Assembly (NCBI GenBank): GCA_022828595.1
Contig: JAKGHH010000002.1
Span: forward strand, 85,652,076 to 85,716,075
From: Nelumbo lutea
Lineage: Eukaryota; Streptophyta; Magnoliopsida; Proteales; Nelumbonaceae
Direction: 5' to 3'
Length of the DNA stretch: 64,000 bases
The notes under the pieces are model-generated. The model did not search any database. It was given only the letters and a program-made list of their open reading frames with translations, and had not been told where the DNA came from. A program made the translations under genes and the position numbers. This document shows positions 11,131 to 22,962 of this stretch, piece after piece. Every line of letters starts with the position of its first letter. Positions within the stretch are counted from its first letter, which is position 1.

Positions 11131-11895
11131 AGGACATTTCCTCTTCCAGTGGCCAGTCTATTTGCAGAAGTGACAGACATCCGATGCCTTGTTCTTCTTC
11201 TGCTTCTTGGGTTTGGCAGCTTTCTTCTGGGGCTTCTTTGCCTTTCTCTTTTTCTTGCCCGATCTGTTAGCTTTAGCAAACATAACCACAGGCTCATCCT
11301 TCTTTAAAAGATCCTCGGCCCTCTTCAACGTATTGTTGAGTTCCTGGACACTGACATTCAGCTTATTCATGTTGTAGTTCATAGTGAACGCATTGAAGGA
11401 AGAGGGCAAAGAATTCAGGATGGCATCCACTTGCGTGCCAAGATCTAGCCCAGAGCCAAGAGCTTCAAGTTAATTAATGTATCCCATTATCCGAAGACAA
11501 TGGTCATGAACTTTCTGCCCCTTGGACATCTATGCAGTCATGAACAATTTCAGGACCTTCTATCGAGTAGAATGGTTTTGCTCTTCATACATTGTTCTTA
11601 GACTGTCCAATATGTCCTTGGCTAGTTCGATTTGATCAAATTGCCTCTGTATTGAGTTGTCTAATGAGACAATGACAAAGCAGCGGGCTAGGGAGTTCTT
11701 ATCCTCCCAATCTTGGTAGTCCCTCCTACGGGCCTCAGAAGCCCTATCACCCGGACGTTCCGGGGCAGGATTTTTCACCACCTTATCTAAATTTTTAGAA
11801 GTTAGGACTAGCATAAGATTTCTGTACCAGTCAGCATAGTTTGGGCCCTTAAGCTTGTTATCATCTAGAAGCTTTGCAAATTGACCGTTTGCCAT
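11131..11895 (-). pseudogene. Copia A gag
   Basis: Capsid-type protein of A. The start ATG at 11895 gives MANGQFAKLLDDNKLKGPNY, shared with D and (slightly changed) F. It follows the copia gag (UBN2-type) pattern, with LDSLRTMYEEQNHSTR in the middle. The tail is very basic (KKKRKAKKPQKKAAK), then a zinc knuckle of CX2CX4HX4C form (CHFCK, then TGHWKRKC). In-frame stops interrupt it after NHSTR, after LFMTA, after GYIN and inside the zinc knuckle; at least the first and last are TAG. Gag and pol appear to have been one reading frame, as is usual in copia elements. Confidence 0.88.
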
Positions 11896-13052
11896 TTTCT
11901 GATAAAATAGTAAAAACATTAGTCCACAACCTTAGTTTGATTCATGTTACCTACATAGATATGACTTTTAATCTATGTTCCATTCCCATTTATTCATCTC
12001 TGAGATTTTTCCTCCCTTCTCAGTGACGGAGACGACGGAATGTCTCTGGAAATGTAGGAAATCACATAGGGTGTGTGAAGCCAACTGTTTCAGCTGCATA
12101 ACCCCACCACCTTTCTGTGACGGATCATATCCACTCATCAGATGAGTTTCCCTTTGGCCTCTGTCAGACAAGGTTCAGAGCCGTTTTCAGGTAAACCTTT
12201 CTGTCCAGTGAGTGCACACCCATCATATTCAGGTTACACCAAGGTACCGTGAGAGAGTTCCCATTTTCTAGTGAAGCCCCTCCCACATCGGTCTATGACG
12301 CCCCTATCATCTAATGAAACACTCTAACAGATCCAACAGCAAATGGATAACCCAATTTCATGGTGCGTTTCCTCATTACTGATGGACCCATCATTGTGCT
12401 AATGACGGAAGGCCTTTAGAGAGTCCATCAAATGGATCTCCCTATCACACGCACTCATATTTGCTTGGAGGAAACAAAATTATGCCATAGTTCTAATTTA
12501 GGTCAAACCAAAGTGGCTCCCACTGGCTTTCATAAAGCTAGATTTCTGGTGGGCCTCAATCGGCTAGGGGTTCCGTACGCATCCCTTTTCAGGGTTGTGG
12601 GGCCCACCAAGTAGAGAGTGGTCATCCAATGACCTTAAGGGACACCATGGCAATGATGTGTATTCAGCCATGGTGTGCGCAAGAGCCACTAACGAGTTAA
12701 CATGGGCCAAGTGCTTATGGCCCATGGTCGCAGCACATCATACATCCAAACATCACATGTAAAGGAAGAATTGATCCAATTAATTAACTGCAGTAAAGCC
12801 CATCAAATGGCCCATTTAAAACTTAAAGCATTAACAATTAATGTTTACTAGGTGTATGGGCTGAATTGCAGTTAGCAGTCCGACCCATACAGCTTTTCTC
12901 ACAACAATGGGCTTTTGCAGTTTTAACCCTTTAAAATTGGGCTTTACAGGTGGGCTGAATTAATCCCTGTAATTGAACATCAGATTTGGAATAATCAGTG
13001 TGAGAAATATGGACTGAAAAACAGCCCCCTTTGAATCTCAGATTCCTGTTGC
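11896..13052 (-). mobile_element. 5' leader of copia A (shortened, no primer site)
   Basis: Non-coding leader, matching the F leader from the gag start back to roughly F position 52930. The segment with CCATGGCAATGATG (about 12646-12660) and the GGGCTG-rich block near 12850-12960 are shared. The first 600 or so bases found after the primer site in F are missing. The minus strand next to the LTR end reads GCAACAGGAATCTGAG, which does not resemble TGGTATCAGAGC. Confidence 0.75.
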
Positions 13053-13899
13053 TGAAGGAGGAGAAGTCCAGGGATGAAGAGGACAGAATTGTCTCTTCTC
13101 TCTGGAGTCTGTGAGAGATCAAATCTCAGATTGTAGGATGTGTTTCTTGCTTACTCAAACCCCCTAGTTTGAAATCTGATATTTCTGCTAGGGTTTTCTC
13201 CTCTTTCTTCTTGATTAAGAAACCTCCCAATATTTTTGGGAGTTATCCCAATCCAAATCAGTATTTGGATAGAGGTTAATCTTAATCCTATCTGCAGATT
13301 AAGTTAGTTAACTCCTGATCTTATCAGGAGGTTACCAGATTCAAATCTAATTTGAATTTTGTCTCTTAGAATGGATAAGGTCAAAGACCCAATCCTTTTA
13401 CTAACACTAATCTCAAATTCGCCCTATGAACTGGTATCAGCCCAGTTCAAAATGGGCTTTTGGCCCATTAAGTGTTCAGTGTTTAACTAGTTTCCAACCT
13501 GCTGCCCAGTTGGGCTTCTTTGTATGGCGTGGGACCCAAGCATTGATCTACACACCAGCCACATGGGTTCGGCCTAGCCTTTATTACAAGGCCCAGCCGA
13601 ATTCACTAAAAGACTCAGTGACCCCCTTGAGCCCATCACATGGACCCTATGGGCCCAACACTTACATTAAGTGGTCCTTGGGCCAAGCCATCTTATAAAA
13701 ACCCAGGGACTGTGGGTAGGTGTAAGATTAGCCCATCAGGTATTATCCTAAATGGTCTTACACTTAACCTCTCAGCCCTTAATGATCAAGCACTGCCCGA
13801 CAAGAGAAGACCTCTCTCTTGGCTGCAAGGAATAGTGCCGCACTCTCTACTCACATGGATCCCAGGAATTAAAACCTTTTGCAAATGTTTTGAAACCAT

Positions 13900-13947
<48 letters not shown>

Positions 13948-14573
13948 TATTTTGCAAAACAAAATTCCAACGATTGAAATCAACTGCCGGCAGTTTGGTT
14001 TCCATCAGAGAGAGTGCATTACCAATCATTACCATTGTCCGACAAAGGGGCTGATCTTGTCACTATGACCACTCACTCAGATGAATTCTCAGACTGCCCC
14101 AACATGTCCAGGTTTTGATCCCCACTAAGGATCTCACTGATTGACACATCAAAGACAGCCCGATCCGACACCTAGTGATGTGTCATAATCGAGTCTAGGG
14201 GTCAGGTGTAACTTTCCAGTTTTGCCCATCTGTCTCCAAGGTCTAGGGCAATATTGAAAATCTGGTCCGGTTCAAGGGTTCAAGCAATTCCATACTGCAT
14301 GTGCCTTGGGTCTTACCCTGATGGCCGAAACAAGCCATCCCAACACTTGGTGGCACACTAGTATCAACCTTGGTAGGATAAATCTCCCCAGACTTATCCA
14401 ATGGTTGTGAACATTTAAAACTAACACAAGTTTCTATAAGTGTCCAGTTTTAGGGTCTTACACAGAATTATACCGAACAACATGAATCAAACATGCAATT
14501 TAATTTATTTCCACTAAATAACAAAAGTACATCGAATCTGATTGAAGCTAAGGGCATACAAGACTGTCTAACA
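13053..14573 (-). mobile_element. 5' LTR of copia element A
   Basis: Pair of 6513-8043, differing by a few percent by eye and by small indels. It runs on the minus strand from TGTTAGACAG (14573) to CTCCTTCA (13053). It contains a (TA)n run near 13905-13945. It lacks the TATA box found in sister LTRs. The flank to the right belongs to the leader of B. Confidence 0.9.
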
Positions 14574-14821
14574 CATTGGGTGGGTGGATATGTGATCGTT
14601 TACAAAAAGTGGTGGGGTTATGCAACTGAAACAGTTGGCCCCATGCACTTATGTGATTTTCCACATTGCCAAGGACATGAATTGTGTCATTGTCTTGAGA
14701 TAGGAGGGAAATCTCAGAGATGAACAAATGAAGATGGATCATAGATAAAAGTCCATTCTAAAAAAGATAACATGAAACAATATTTTGGTCATGGACTAAT
14801 TATTCATGCATTTTATCAGAA
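14574..14821 (+). mobile_element. 5' leader of copia B, second part
   Basis: It matches the F leader just before gag (53824-54060): GTGGATATG..., then GGGGTTATGCAACTGAAAC, then the TGTGATTT/CCACATT segment. It joins straight into B gag. Confidence 0.8.
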
Positions 14822-15600
14822 ATGGCACAGACAGTTTGCTAAATTGTTAGATGGCAATAAACTGAAAGGACCCAACTATATAGACTGGTATGTAACCCAA
14901 ATATTGTGCTCATATTGGAGAAATTAGACAAGGTTGCCAAAAACCCAACACCGGAATGTCCGGGTGATAGGGCTTCTGAAGCAAGAAGAAGGGAATATCA
15001 GGAATGGAAAGAGAAAAATTCTCTTGCCCGGTGTTATGTCATAGCCTCTTTGGACAATTCTATCCAGAGACAATTTGATAAAATTGATATCTACAAAGAT
15101 ATCCTAGATAGTCTGAAGACCATGTATAGGAGCAAAATTGTTCTCCATGATAGAAGGTTCTCAAACTATTGATGACCATGAGGATGATCGAAATCCAACT
15201 AGTTCATGACCATGTCATGCGAATGATAGGTTACATGAATGAATTGGAGGCTCTTGGCTCCCAACTTGACAATGACACCAAGACTGATGCCATCCTGAAC
15301 TCTCTACCCTCATCTTTAAATTAGTTTGTCATGAACTACAACATATACAAGATAAAAGTTAGCTTGCAGGAGCTTAGCAATATGTTGCAAAAAGTCGAAG
15401 AACTGATCAAGAAGAATAAACTGGTAGCCATGCTTGTTGAAGGTGGCTAATCTGGCAAGAAAAAGAGGAAGGATAAGAAGAGGGCTCATAAAAAGGGAGG
15501 CAAATTGAAGAAGCAGAAGAGAGACAAGTCATTAGATGAATGTCACTTCTACAAGCAGACTGGGTACTAGAAGAGGAATTTTCCTTAGTATCTAGAATCC
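14822..15600 (+). pseudogene. Copia B gag (decayed)
   Basis: Homologous to A, D and F gag but with many frameshifts. The start region at 14822 is out of frame almost at once. An open piece (14906-15172) contains GDRASEARRREYQEWKEKNS and SLDNSIQRQFDKI. Further on, the basic stretch GKKKRKDKKRAHKKGG and a damaged zinc knuckle (CHFYKQTGY, with the second Cys changed to Tyr) can be read. It cannot make a working protein. Its decay is far greater than in A or F, as expected for the host of nested insertions. Confidence 0.82.
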
Positions 15601-16243
15601 CATATGGACAAAGAAGGTAATTTCGAATCTCTTGTCGTAGAGACCAATATGTTGGTCACTTCTGCATCTTGGTGTATTGATTCTTGGGCTTCCTCTCATG
15701 CATGTAGCACATTGCAGGGGTTCAAGGAAAGTAGAAAGCTGAATGATGATGAGGTTGTGCTTTACTTAGGGACAATTGCAATTGTTGTGGCTACTGCTAT
15801 AGGAACAGTAGATTTGATTTTTAGAGAAGGGGTTGTTATATTGAAAGATTGTCTTTATGCACCATTACTTAGAGAAATTTGATTTCAGTTTCTAAGTTGT
15901 GTAAGGATGGTTATTTTATTTTGTTTAGTAATAAGATTACAATTAAATTGAATAACAAATTCCTTACTCACAGAGAACTTGAAAATGGTCTTTATGTTCT
16001 CCATCATTCTCTAGAAACAAATATGATCGGAACTGTATCGGAACACATCCCTAAGAAAAGAACATGTGATATAGTTAATCCCACATACCTGTGGCATTAC
16101 CGGCGACTAGGCTATATAAATATAAAACATATCACAAGATTGGTGAAGGATGGTCCTCTAGATTTTCTCACTATAGAAGATCTACCAACTTATGAGCATT
16201 GCCTCTAAGGCAAGATGGAAAAAGGCCATTTACAGGTAAGCCT
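15601..16243 (+). pseudogene. Copia B protease and integrase N-terminus (decayed)
   Basis: Two overlapping open pieces (15604-15882 and 15879-16208) cover the protease and the start of integrase. The protease motif reads WCIDSWASSHAC, so the glycine of Asp-Ser-Gly is replaced by Trp. The integrase start has YLWHYRRLGYINIKHITRLV, with an extra residue in the zinc-finger histidine motif, and YEHCL at the cysteine end. A frameshift near 15880 separates the pieces. The frame is then cut at 16243 by a solo LTR and resumes at 18191. Confidence 0.82.
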
Positions 16244-16880
16244 TGTTAGACAGTGTATGCCCTTAGCTCTAATCAGAATGATGTACCTTATGACATTTAA
16301 TATAAATGAATAAAGTACATATTTGATTCATGTTATTATGGTGTGTTTCTGTGTAATACCCTTAAACTGGACACATATGAGACTTGTGTTAGTTTAGAAT
16401 CTTCACAGCCATTGGATAGATCTAGGGAGATTTATTTTGCCAAGGCTGACACTGATGTGCTGCCAAGTTGGTTGGGGTGGTTTGTCTCAACTACTAGGGT
16501 GAGACCTGAGGTACATGCAGTGTGGGTTTTCTTGAAACCCTAAACCGGACCAAAATTCTAGTATTGCCCTAGACCTTGGAGATTGATGGGCAAAACTGAA
16601 ATGTTACACCTAACCCCTAGACTCGATTATGATATTGCACTAGGTGTCAGATTGGGCTATTTTTGATATGCCCAATCAGTGAGATCCTTAGAGGGGTCAA
16701 AACCTAGGCATGTTGGGATAGTCCAAGAATTCATCTGATTGGGTGATCATAGTGATAGGATCAGCCCCTTTGTCAGACAAAGGTAAGGATCGGGGATGCA
16801 CTCTCTCTGATGGAAACCAAAGCTGCCGACAGCCGATTTCAATCGTTGAAATTTATTTTGCAAAATATATTTATATAGAG

Positions 16881-16921
<41 letters not shown>

Positions 16922-18190
16922 GATTTCAAAATGTTTGCAAAAGGTTTTAATTCCCGGGATCCATGTGAGTAGAGAGTGCAACACTGTTCCTTGCAGTCGA
17001 GGGAGATGTCCTCTCTTATCGGGTAGTGTTTGATCATTATGGGTTGAGAGGTTAAGTGTAAGACCATTGAGGGTAATACCTAATGGGATAATCTTGCATC
17101 TGCCCACAGTTTTGGGGTTTCTATAATGTGGCTTGACCCAGGGACCACTTAGTGTAAGTGTTGGGCCCATTAAGAGCCCATGGTGATGGGCTCAGGGGTT
17201 CATTGTCCATAATAGTGAATTTGGCTAGGCCTTGTAACAGAGGCTAAGCTGAACCCATGTGGCTGATGTGTAGACCAATGTTTGAGTCCCACACCATACA
17301 AGGAAACCCAACTAGGCAGCAATCTGAAAGGTTAGTGAGCACATGGATTTAATGGGCCTAAAGCCCAATTCGAATTGGTTTAATTTGATTAGTTAAAGAG
17401 AGGGGTGGATCTGGGATTGGATCAGAAGATAGGATAGGAAATTATCCCTATCCACTCAGAGAGTCCAGATCTAATACAGATTTGGATTTGGAAACTCCTA
17501 ATAAGATTAGGAGGGCTGATCTATCTGTAGATTAAATAAGGGCTTATTCTTATCTCTTAAAGAGAACTCCTGATCCATATATAGATTTGGATTAGGAAAC
17601 TCCTAATGAGATTAAGAGCTCTCTTTACGGCTATAAAAGGAGGAGGGGGCAAACCATTCTATATAACATCACAACAGATCTCAAATCACAGAAAGAGAGA
17701 AGACAACTACAGTAAGACTGCACCATCTTCTGCTCTTGTGCCCTCCTCCTGCTGTCACCATTGCTAGTTCGATCTCCATTGTAGGAGTGATCAAGAAGAT
17801 TTCTTGATATCTGTTTTTGGAGAAAAATTGATCTAAAGTTGTGCTCACATACCCTCTATCGAATTCTTGTTGAAGGATTCGGTTCTTATGAAGAACCTGC
17901 TGATTATGCTCCACCCTATATTGTGTCATCTTCAGTGGGAGCAGTCTTTGGAGTTTTCCTTGGGCGTGAACACCTTTGTTGGGAGTTACTGCTACTCCGT
18001 ATCAGGTATGTCCCTCTCCTAACTTTGGGTTTCAGATATGGTCCGGTTTAGGTTCACGATTGATCCTTGAAAATGCAGATTTTCTAAACCAGGGAATGTG
18101 ATTCCCACATGGGAGAGAGAAATTTTTGAAAATTTGCCCTACCTACCTGCAGGGTTCGGTTATCCATATGATGGATCTCTCATCCCTTTA
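16244..18190 (+). mobile_element. Solo copia LTR in B integrase, TSD AGCCT
   Basis: A full-length 1947-base LTR that starts TGTTAGACAG and ends CCCTTTA (mutated from CCCTTCA). It is flanked by perfect AGCCT duplications (16239-16243 and 18191-18195). B's integrase frame reads into the left flank and out of the right flank, so this is an insertion that later lost its body by LTR-LTR recombination. It contains (TA)n at 16889-16918 and a TATA box at 17632-17639. Confidence 0.92.
17632..17639 (+). promoter_or_regulatory. TATA box of solo LTR
   Basis: TATAAAAG followed by GAGGAGGGGG, the arrangement conserved in most LTRs of this family (also 4597, 35396 and 45018). In F both LTRs have TATGAAAG instead. 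Confidence 0.5.
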
Positions 18191-19341
18191 AGCCTAAAAG
18201 ATCTACAAGTAGACTTGACCTTATACATATAGATGTATGTGGTCCCATGAGTGTTAGGACACAGAGCCAACATTGTTATTTCATAACTTTCACCGATGAT
18301 TATTCTCGGTATGGTTACGTGTACCTAATGGGACATAAATTTGAATCATTTGAAAAGTTCAAGGAGTTTAGATAAGAAGTCAAGAAACAGTTGGATTATA
18401 TCATAGTTGTCTCCTCCTGTTACACATCAATTAAATAGTGTGTCAGAGAGAAGAAATCAGACTGTATTAGATATGGTCTGATCACTCTTCATCCATTCAA
18501 AATCACACATATCCTTTTTGGAGCATGCATTGGAGATTGTAATTTACGTGCTGAACTAGGTTCCAACCAAGTCGGCTCATAAGACTCCTTACACAAAAAA
18601 CCAAGTGTAAGACACTTGAAAATATGGGGTTGTCCAGCACATGTCAAAAGAACAAGTATGAACAAATTGGAATCCAAAACCAACCATTGCCTATTTGTAG
18701 GCTACCCTAAGGGCTCTGTAAGGTATTTTTTTTATGATCCACAAGATAAAAAATTGTTTGTTAGTCAAAATGCCTACTTCTTGGAAGAGGACTATATCTT
18801 GAACAATCATCATCAAGATGTTGTTCTTGATGAAGAACTCAGCTTAGAAGATCTACCTGGGTTTCTAGACCTCCACTTCGTTACGGATATGATCAGGAAA
18901 GTTACTTGATGAAAACCAACGAAGCTTAGACTCTCAATAACCCACCCCCTAGGGTGAAAGCAATCGGTTGCAAGTGGATCTACAGGTGGAAGAAGAGCCT
19001 TGATGGAAAAGTTGAGACCCTCTTGCCTGAGGCCATGCTTCCATAAGCTGGAACATCCGATTTGACTCAATAGTTAAACAGTTTGATTTTGAGTTGAATT
19101 TGGATGAACCCTATGAATGTAGAAATTCATCCTGCCATATCACCCATTCCATTGTTGTGTGACAATATTAAATATACGGGAGATTGTTGGTAGGTGGGAC
19201 ATCAAGATTTAGAAGGTAGCATCAGCGGAGAATGTGGCAAACCCATTGATTAAAGCAACTGACACAGAAAGTGTTTGAGAAACATGTGGATAGTATGGGA
19301 CTGAGGCTTGTACCCAATTGGACCTAAGGGCAAGTGGGAGC
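18191..19341 (+). pseudogene. Copia B integrase, RT and RNase H remains
   Basis: Continuation of B pol after the solo LTR. The frame is broken many times. Recognisable pieces include a SERRNQTVLDM motif (catalytic Glu region, about 18440), [20 protein letters not shown] (18616 on) and FVGYPKGSVRYFFYD. Only scraps of reverse transcriptase remain: CKWIYRWKKSLDGKVET at about 18970 jumps to SWNIRFDSIVKQFDFELNLD at about 19050, then directly into the RNase H end. The YVDD region is therefore deleted. The end reads KHVDSMGLRLVPNWT and matches the A polyprotein end. It is followed by the polypurine tract AAGTGGGAGC. Confidence 0.82.
19331..19341 (+). promoter_or_regulatory. Polypurine tract of copia B
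   Basis: CAAGTGGGAGC sits directly before the LTR start (TACTAGATAG, mutated from TGTTAGACAG). It is the same tract as in A at 8044-8053. Confidence 0.75.
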
Positions 19342-19573
19342 TACTAGATAGTGTATAACCTTAGCTCCAAGCAGTGAGATCCATTGAAGGCCAAAACCTA
19401 GGTATGTTGGGGCAATCTAAGAATTCACTTAAGTGGGTGATCATAGTTATAGGATCAACTCCTTTGTCGGAAAAAGTGAATGATAGGGTTTACACTCTCT
19501 CTAATGGAAACCTAAACTGTTGACATTGGATTTCAACTGTGTTTGGGATTTGGTTTTGCAAATTATATTTATA

Positions 19574-19653
<80 letters not shown>

Positions 19654-20674
19654 TTATGAAAAATGTTTACAAAAGGTTTTAATTCCTGGGATCCATCCGA
19701 GCATAGAGTGTAACACTACACCTTGCAGCTAGGGGAGAGGTCCTTCCCTGTCAGGTAGTGTTTGATCATTATTGGCCAATAGGTTAAGTGTAAGAGACCA
19801 TTATAGGGCTGATTACCTTATGGACTTTATCTTACTTAAGTCCATTATCCTTGGGTCTTCATAGAATGGCTGAATTCAATGATCATTTAAGTGTAAATGT
19901 TGGGCCCATTTTAAGCTCATGGTGATGTGCTGAGGGGTTCACTGCATTTAGCAATGAATTCGGCCAGGCCTTTTCATAGAGGCTAGGCCGAACCCATGTG
20001 GACTTAGTAGTGATTAATTAAGTTGTCATGTGACATGGGGAAAATATTGGTATGGAAATGAGTATGGAGCACCTATTCTCTTAAGAGGATAAGGCTTATC
20101 CCTTAATAGAGTCCAGATCCAAATTAGATTTGGATAATCTCCTAATTTGATTAGGAGAAGTGCTCCATAAAGATAAAAGAAGAAGAGGGTGAACTGATCA
20201 GGAACACCTCTCAATTCTACTCTCTCTTCTTTTGTCTTCCAAGAAACTGTAGTTCAACTACAACTTTTGGGATTGATAGAGATCAGTTTTTTCTCTAATT
20301 TTTACAAGAAAAATTCATAGAATTTTCGTGCTCACCTCCCTAATTCGATCTAAGTAGTTGGATTGTAGTTTTGCTGAAAACTGCGTTGTTGAACCAACAT
20401 CAAGAATACACTACACCATCTTTAGTGGAGGCTGGTTTTAGGACTGATTTTGGCATGAAGTTCCACCTTGGGATCCGCATTTGTGGTATACACATTAGGT
20501 ACATATCTCCCCTTTTGTTTGGTTATAAATCTGGTTCGGTTTAGTGTAAGACCAATCCAAGAAAAATGCAGTTTTTTGAAACATAGGGAATATTCCTGGA
20601 AGGATAACGGAATTTTTGAAAATTTTCCCAGCCATCTAGCATGGTTTGGTTATATGATGGATCTTAACCCTTCA
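19342..20674 (+). mobile_element. 3' LTR of copia B, internally deleted
   Basis: It starts TACTAGATAGTG right after the polypurine tract and ends ACCCTTCA near 20674. After about 30 bases (19342-19372) it jumps several hundred bases ahead within the LTR, to GAGATCCATTGAAGG, then matches the B 5' LTR closely (2250-4090 and 5135-5156). It carries the longest (TA)n run in the window (19577-19650). The 5' LTR MITE is not present here, and the palindrome is only half present. Confidence 0.82.
19577..19650. repeat. (TA)n microsatellite, longest copy
   Basis: TA repeat of about 37 units at the family LTR position; the matching run in the 5' LTR of the same element has about 19 units. Confidence 0.95.
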
Positions 20675-21180
20675 TTCAAGATTCATTGTCAATTGTTAGG
20701 GAGCACTACTAGGATTTCTCCACGTGTCTTATGGGATATCTCAAGGACGAGCATTCCTTTCGTCTGAGGATTCTCATAATACATGTGTGCTACTTACTTT
20801 CGTAACCCTTTTAAACTAACCTGGCATGGGTGACATCATTATTTAGCTTGCACGCCCCTATTAAGCCCATGGTTTGTGCTTATCACGGTTTTGCAATGGC
20901 TTTAAACTCATCGCAAATCCGCATGGGCCCAAATCTCATTGCAAGTCCACATATGTCCAAAACTCATCGTGAGTCCGTACGTTTCCAAAGCTCATCGCAA
21001 ATCCGCATGGGCCAAAGTTCATCGCAACCTGTTTTGGGTATGAGTTCGATACAAATGTGCGATGGATTATGAACTCATCACAGATGTGCAATGGTTTATG
21101 GATTCATTGCAGTCATTCGTGTAGTATTTGTTTGACACCCTCTGTATTTTGATGGTCTGAATGATCACTATGTACCTACT
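20675..21180 (-). mobile_element. Gypsy LTR fragment, G0/G3 family
   Basis: The minus strand starts GTAGGTACATAGTG at 21179 and continues with the CATCAAAATACAGAGGGTGTCAAAC block, the counterpart of 1340-1400. It contains the repeated segments about 'GCGATGAACTTTGG' and 'ATGGGTGACATCATTA' known from G0. It is cut at about 20675 by the end of B's 3' LTR. No polypurine tract lies beyond its start, so it is a 5' LTR or solo LTR remnant. Confidence 0.7.
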
Positions 21181-21385
21181 ATCGACATGGACCGATATGT
21201 CAATAGGGCGCATCAGCTTATGTCAGTGTTTTTTTTTTCAAAATTAGTTTAGAGGGGCCAGTTTAAGGCATAGCTACCCTCTAAACCAATGGCTAACTCA
21301 ATACAACCCCTGTAGGGACGTACTGAGAAGACACCGACACGATACGTATCGGCTACCCTCAGCCTACCCTTGAAAAGGATTAATA
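21181..21385. other. Unassigned spacer
   Basis: About 200 bases with a poly-T run (21229-21238) and no coding or repeat match elsewhere in the window. Confidence 0.4.
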
Positions 21386-22095
21386 CCTACTTTTGATGGT
21401 TGTCAAAATATTTATCAAATGCTCATTTAACGTGCTTACTAGATCTGGTCTTAGATAAAATGAAATTCTATCTCTATATGTTTCACTCTGTACGTGAAAG
21501 ACAAAGTTGCCTATTAAATATGTGGCTCCAATATTTGTCACAGCATAGTGTGGGTGGACAGGGTGATGAGATTTTTAGCTCAGAGAATAGAGAACAAAAC
21601 CATATCAATTTAAAGGTGTTAATGGCAAGCCTCCCATATTCGGACTCCATGCTGGACCTAGAGACGTTGGCTTACTTCTTGGACACCTACGAGATCTAAT
21701 TGGGCCCAATGTAAATACAAAACCCACTATGAGAGCGTCGGTCATCAGAAAAACTGGTCCAATCATCATCTGTGTAAGCATCTAATAACTCCATGGATCT
21801 AGACTTGTGAAACAGCAAGCCATGATCTAAAGTCCCTTTGAGATATCGTAAGAAACACGTTAGGGTAGCAAGATGTTTGTTAGTGTGTTGATGATGAAAC
21901 TAAAAAGAAATTCCTAGGCATGTTATAGTCACATATTGTAGGACACCAACAAGTTTCCTATACTCAAAGTAGCAAAAGGTGAACCTGAGTGTTTAGACAA
22001 TAAGGAATGAGTAGGCATTGGAGTATTGATGGGCTTAACATCGACCATATTTGATTTATGAAGCAAATCTCTTTGCCTTTATACTAAAGTGGGTC
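21386..22095 (-). pseudogene. Copia RNase H relic, different lineage
   Basis: Read on the minus strand, the pieces in order are NMVDVKPINTPMPTHS (about 22050), LRYLKGTLDHGLLFHKS (about 21840), YTDDDWTSFSDDRRSHSGF (about 21770), SRSSMESEYGRLA (about 21640) and CDKYWSHIFN (about 21530). This is the classic end of a copia reverse transcriptase plus RNase H, but clearly not the A/B/D/F family. Several stops are present (for example after IYIGPN). Both ends are cut, and no LTR of this lineage is visible. Confidence 0.8.
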
Positions 22096-22346
22096 CTACA
22101 GAGAACATTCAAGCAAGGCTTAGATGGCTGATACACAAGATGATTAGGCTAACATGCAGAGTGTGATGCATGAGGGAAGGGTTTCACACCTAGACTTAAT
22201 GGCCCCAACAAGGTTGTCAGCCTTCAAATCTCCACCCATTAAACAAGTGGGCTTCTCAAGTAGGCGACTGGTTGAGAATTTTCAACATAGCCAATAGGTA
22301 CATTGATCTCATATCTTAAGCTTACAATCCTCTCCTATTGGACAAT
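22096..22346. other. Unassigned spacer
   Basis: No reading frame or repeat recognised. It may be more of the copia relic to its left, upstream of the reverse transcriptase end, but nothing in it can be read with confidence. Confidence 0.35.
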
Positions 22347-22534
22347 TGTTAGACAGTGTGTATGCCCTTTGCTCTAATCAAACTAATGTATACTAATATT
22401 TGTGAATTAATAAAATCATTTCATTATTGTTTCATGTTTTGATTGGTTTGTTTCTATGAATTATCCTTTAAACTGGAGACTTATTAGAGTAATGTTAGTT
22501 TAGAAAGTTTTCAACCACTAGATAAACTTGGGGT
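22347..22534 (+). mobile_element. Copia LTR 5' stub
   Basis: It begins TGTTAGACAGTGTGTATGCC and follows the copia family LTR through the segments AACTGGAGACTTATTAGAGT and TTTAGAAAGTTTTCA, then stops at 22534 where a CACTA end begins. It is more diverged than the other LTRs and represents another subfamily. Confidence 0.75.
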
Positions 22535-22620
22535 CACTACAAAAAATTACATTTCTAGCGGCAGTTGATTAAAACTGCCACTAGAGACCAAATGACTGCC
22601 GGTAAAACAAAAAATTACAA
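22535..22620. mobile_element. CACTA (En/Spm) element terminus
   Basis: The copia LTR is interrupted by CACTACAAAAAATTAC. It is followed by a subterminal inverted pair, TAGCGGCAGTT and AACTGCCACTA. A CACTAC start with short inverted subterminal repeats is the hallmark of plant CACTA transposons, which duplicate 3 bases (here GGT, 22532-22534, before the end). No matching GTAGTG end was found to the right, so the extent is unknown. It could enclose the IMPDH pieces. Confidence 0.72.
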
Positions 22621-22738
22621 CCCTTCTCTCAGTCGTCTCTCTTTCTCTTGCACTCTCTCTGAGTAATCTCTCTTGTGTCTCGTCCCTCTCTCACTCAGTC
22701 GTCTCCTCTCTTGCACCTCTTCTTGCCCTCCCTCTCAG

Positions 22739-22807
<69 letters not shown>

Positions 22808-22877
22808 TCATCCCTCTCTCGCACTCTCTCTCAGTCGTCTCCTCTCTTGCACCTCTTCTTGCCCTCCCTCTCAGTCT

Positions 22878-22921
<44 letters not shown>

Positions 22922-22955
22922 GCTCTCTCTCGCTCAGTCGTTCTTTCCTTCTCTC
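22621..22955. repeat. CT-rich minisatellite and microsatellite
   Basis: (CT)n runs at about 22742-22803 and 22878-22930. A 50-base segment beginning CAGTCGTCTCCTCTCTTGC occurs at 22696 and again at 22832, so the tract is partly a 136-base tandem duplication. The Ser/Leu- and Arg/Glu-rich frames in it are low-complexity artefacts. In the IMPDH gene this would be intron or spacer upstream of the exon. Confidence 0.9.
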
Positions 22956-22962
22956 GCTATTG

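Noticed and set aside
20830..21072. Plus-strand open frame with repeated short peptides
   Set aside because: It lies in the antisense of a gypsy LTR whose repeats (GCGATGAAC-like words) create the peptides.
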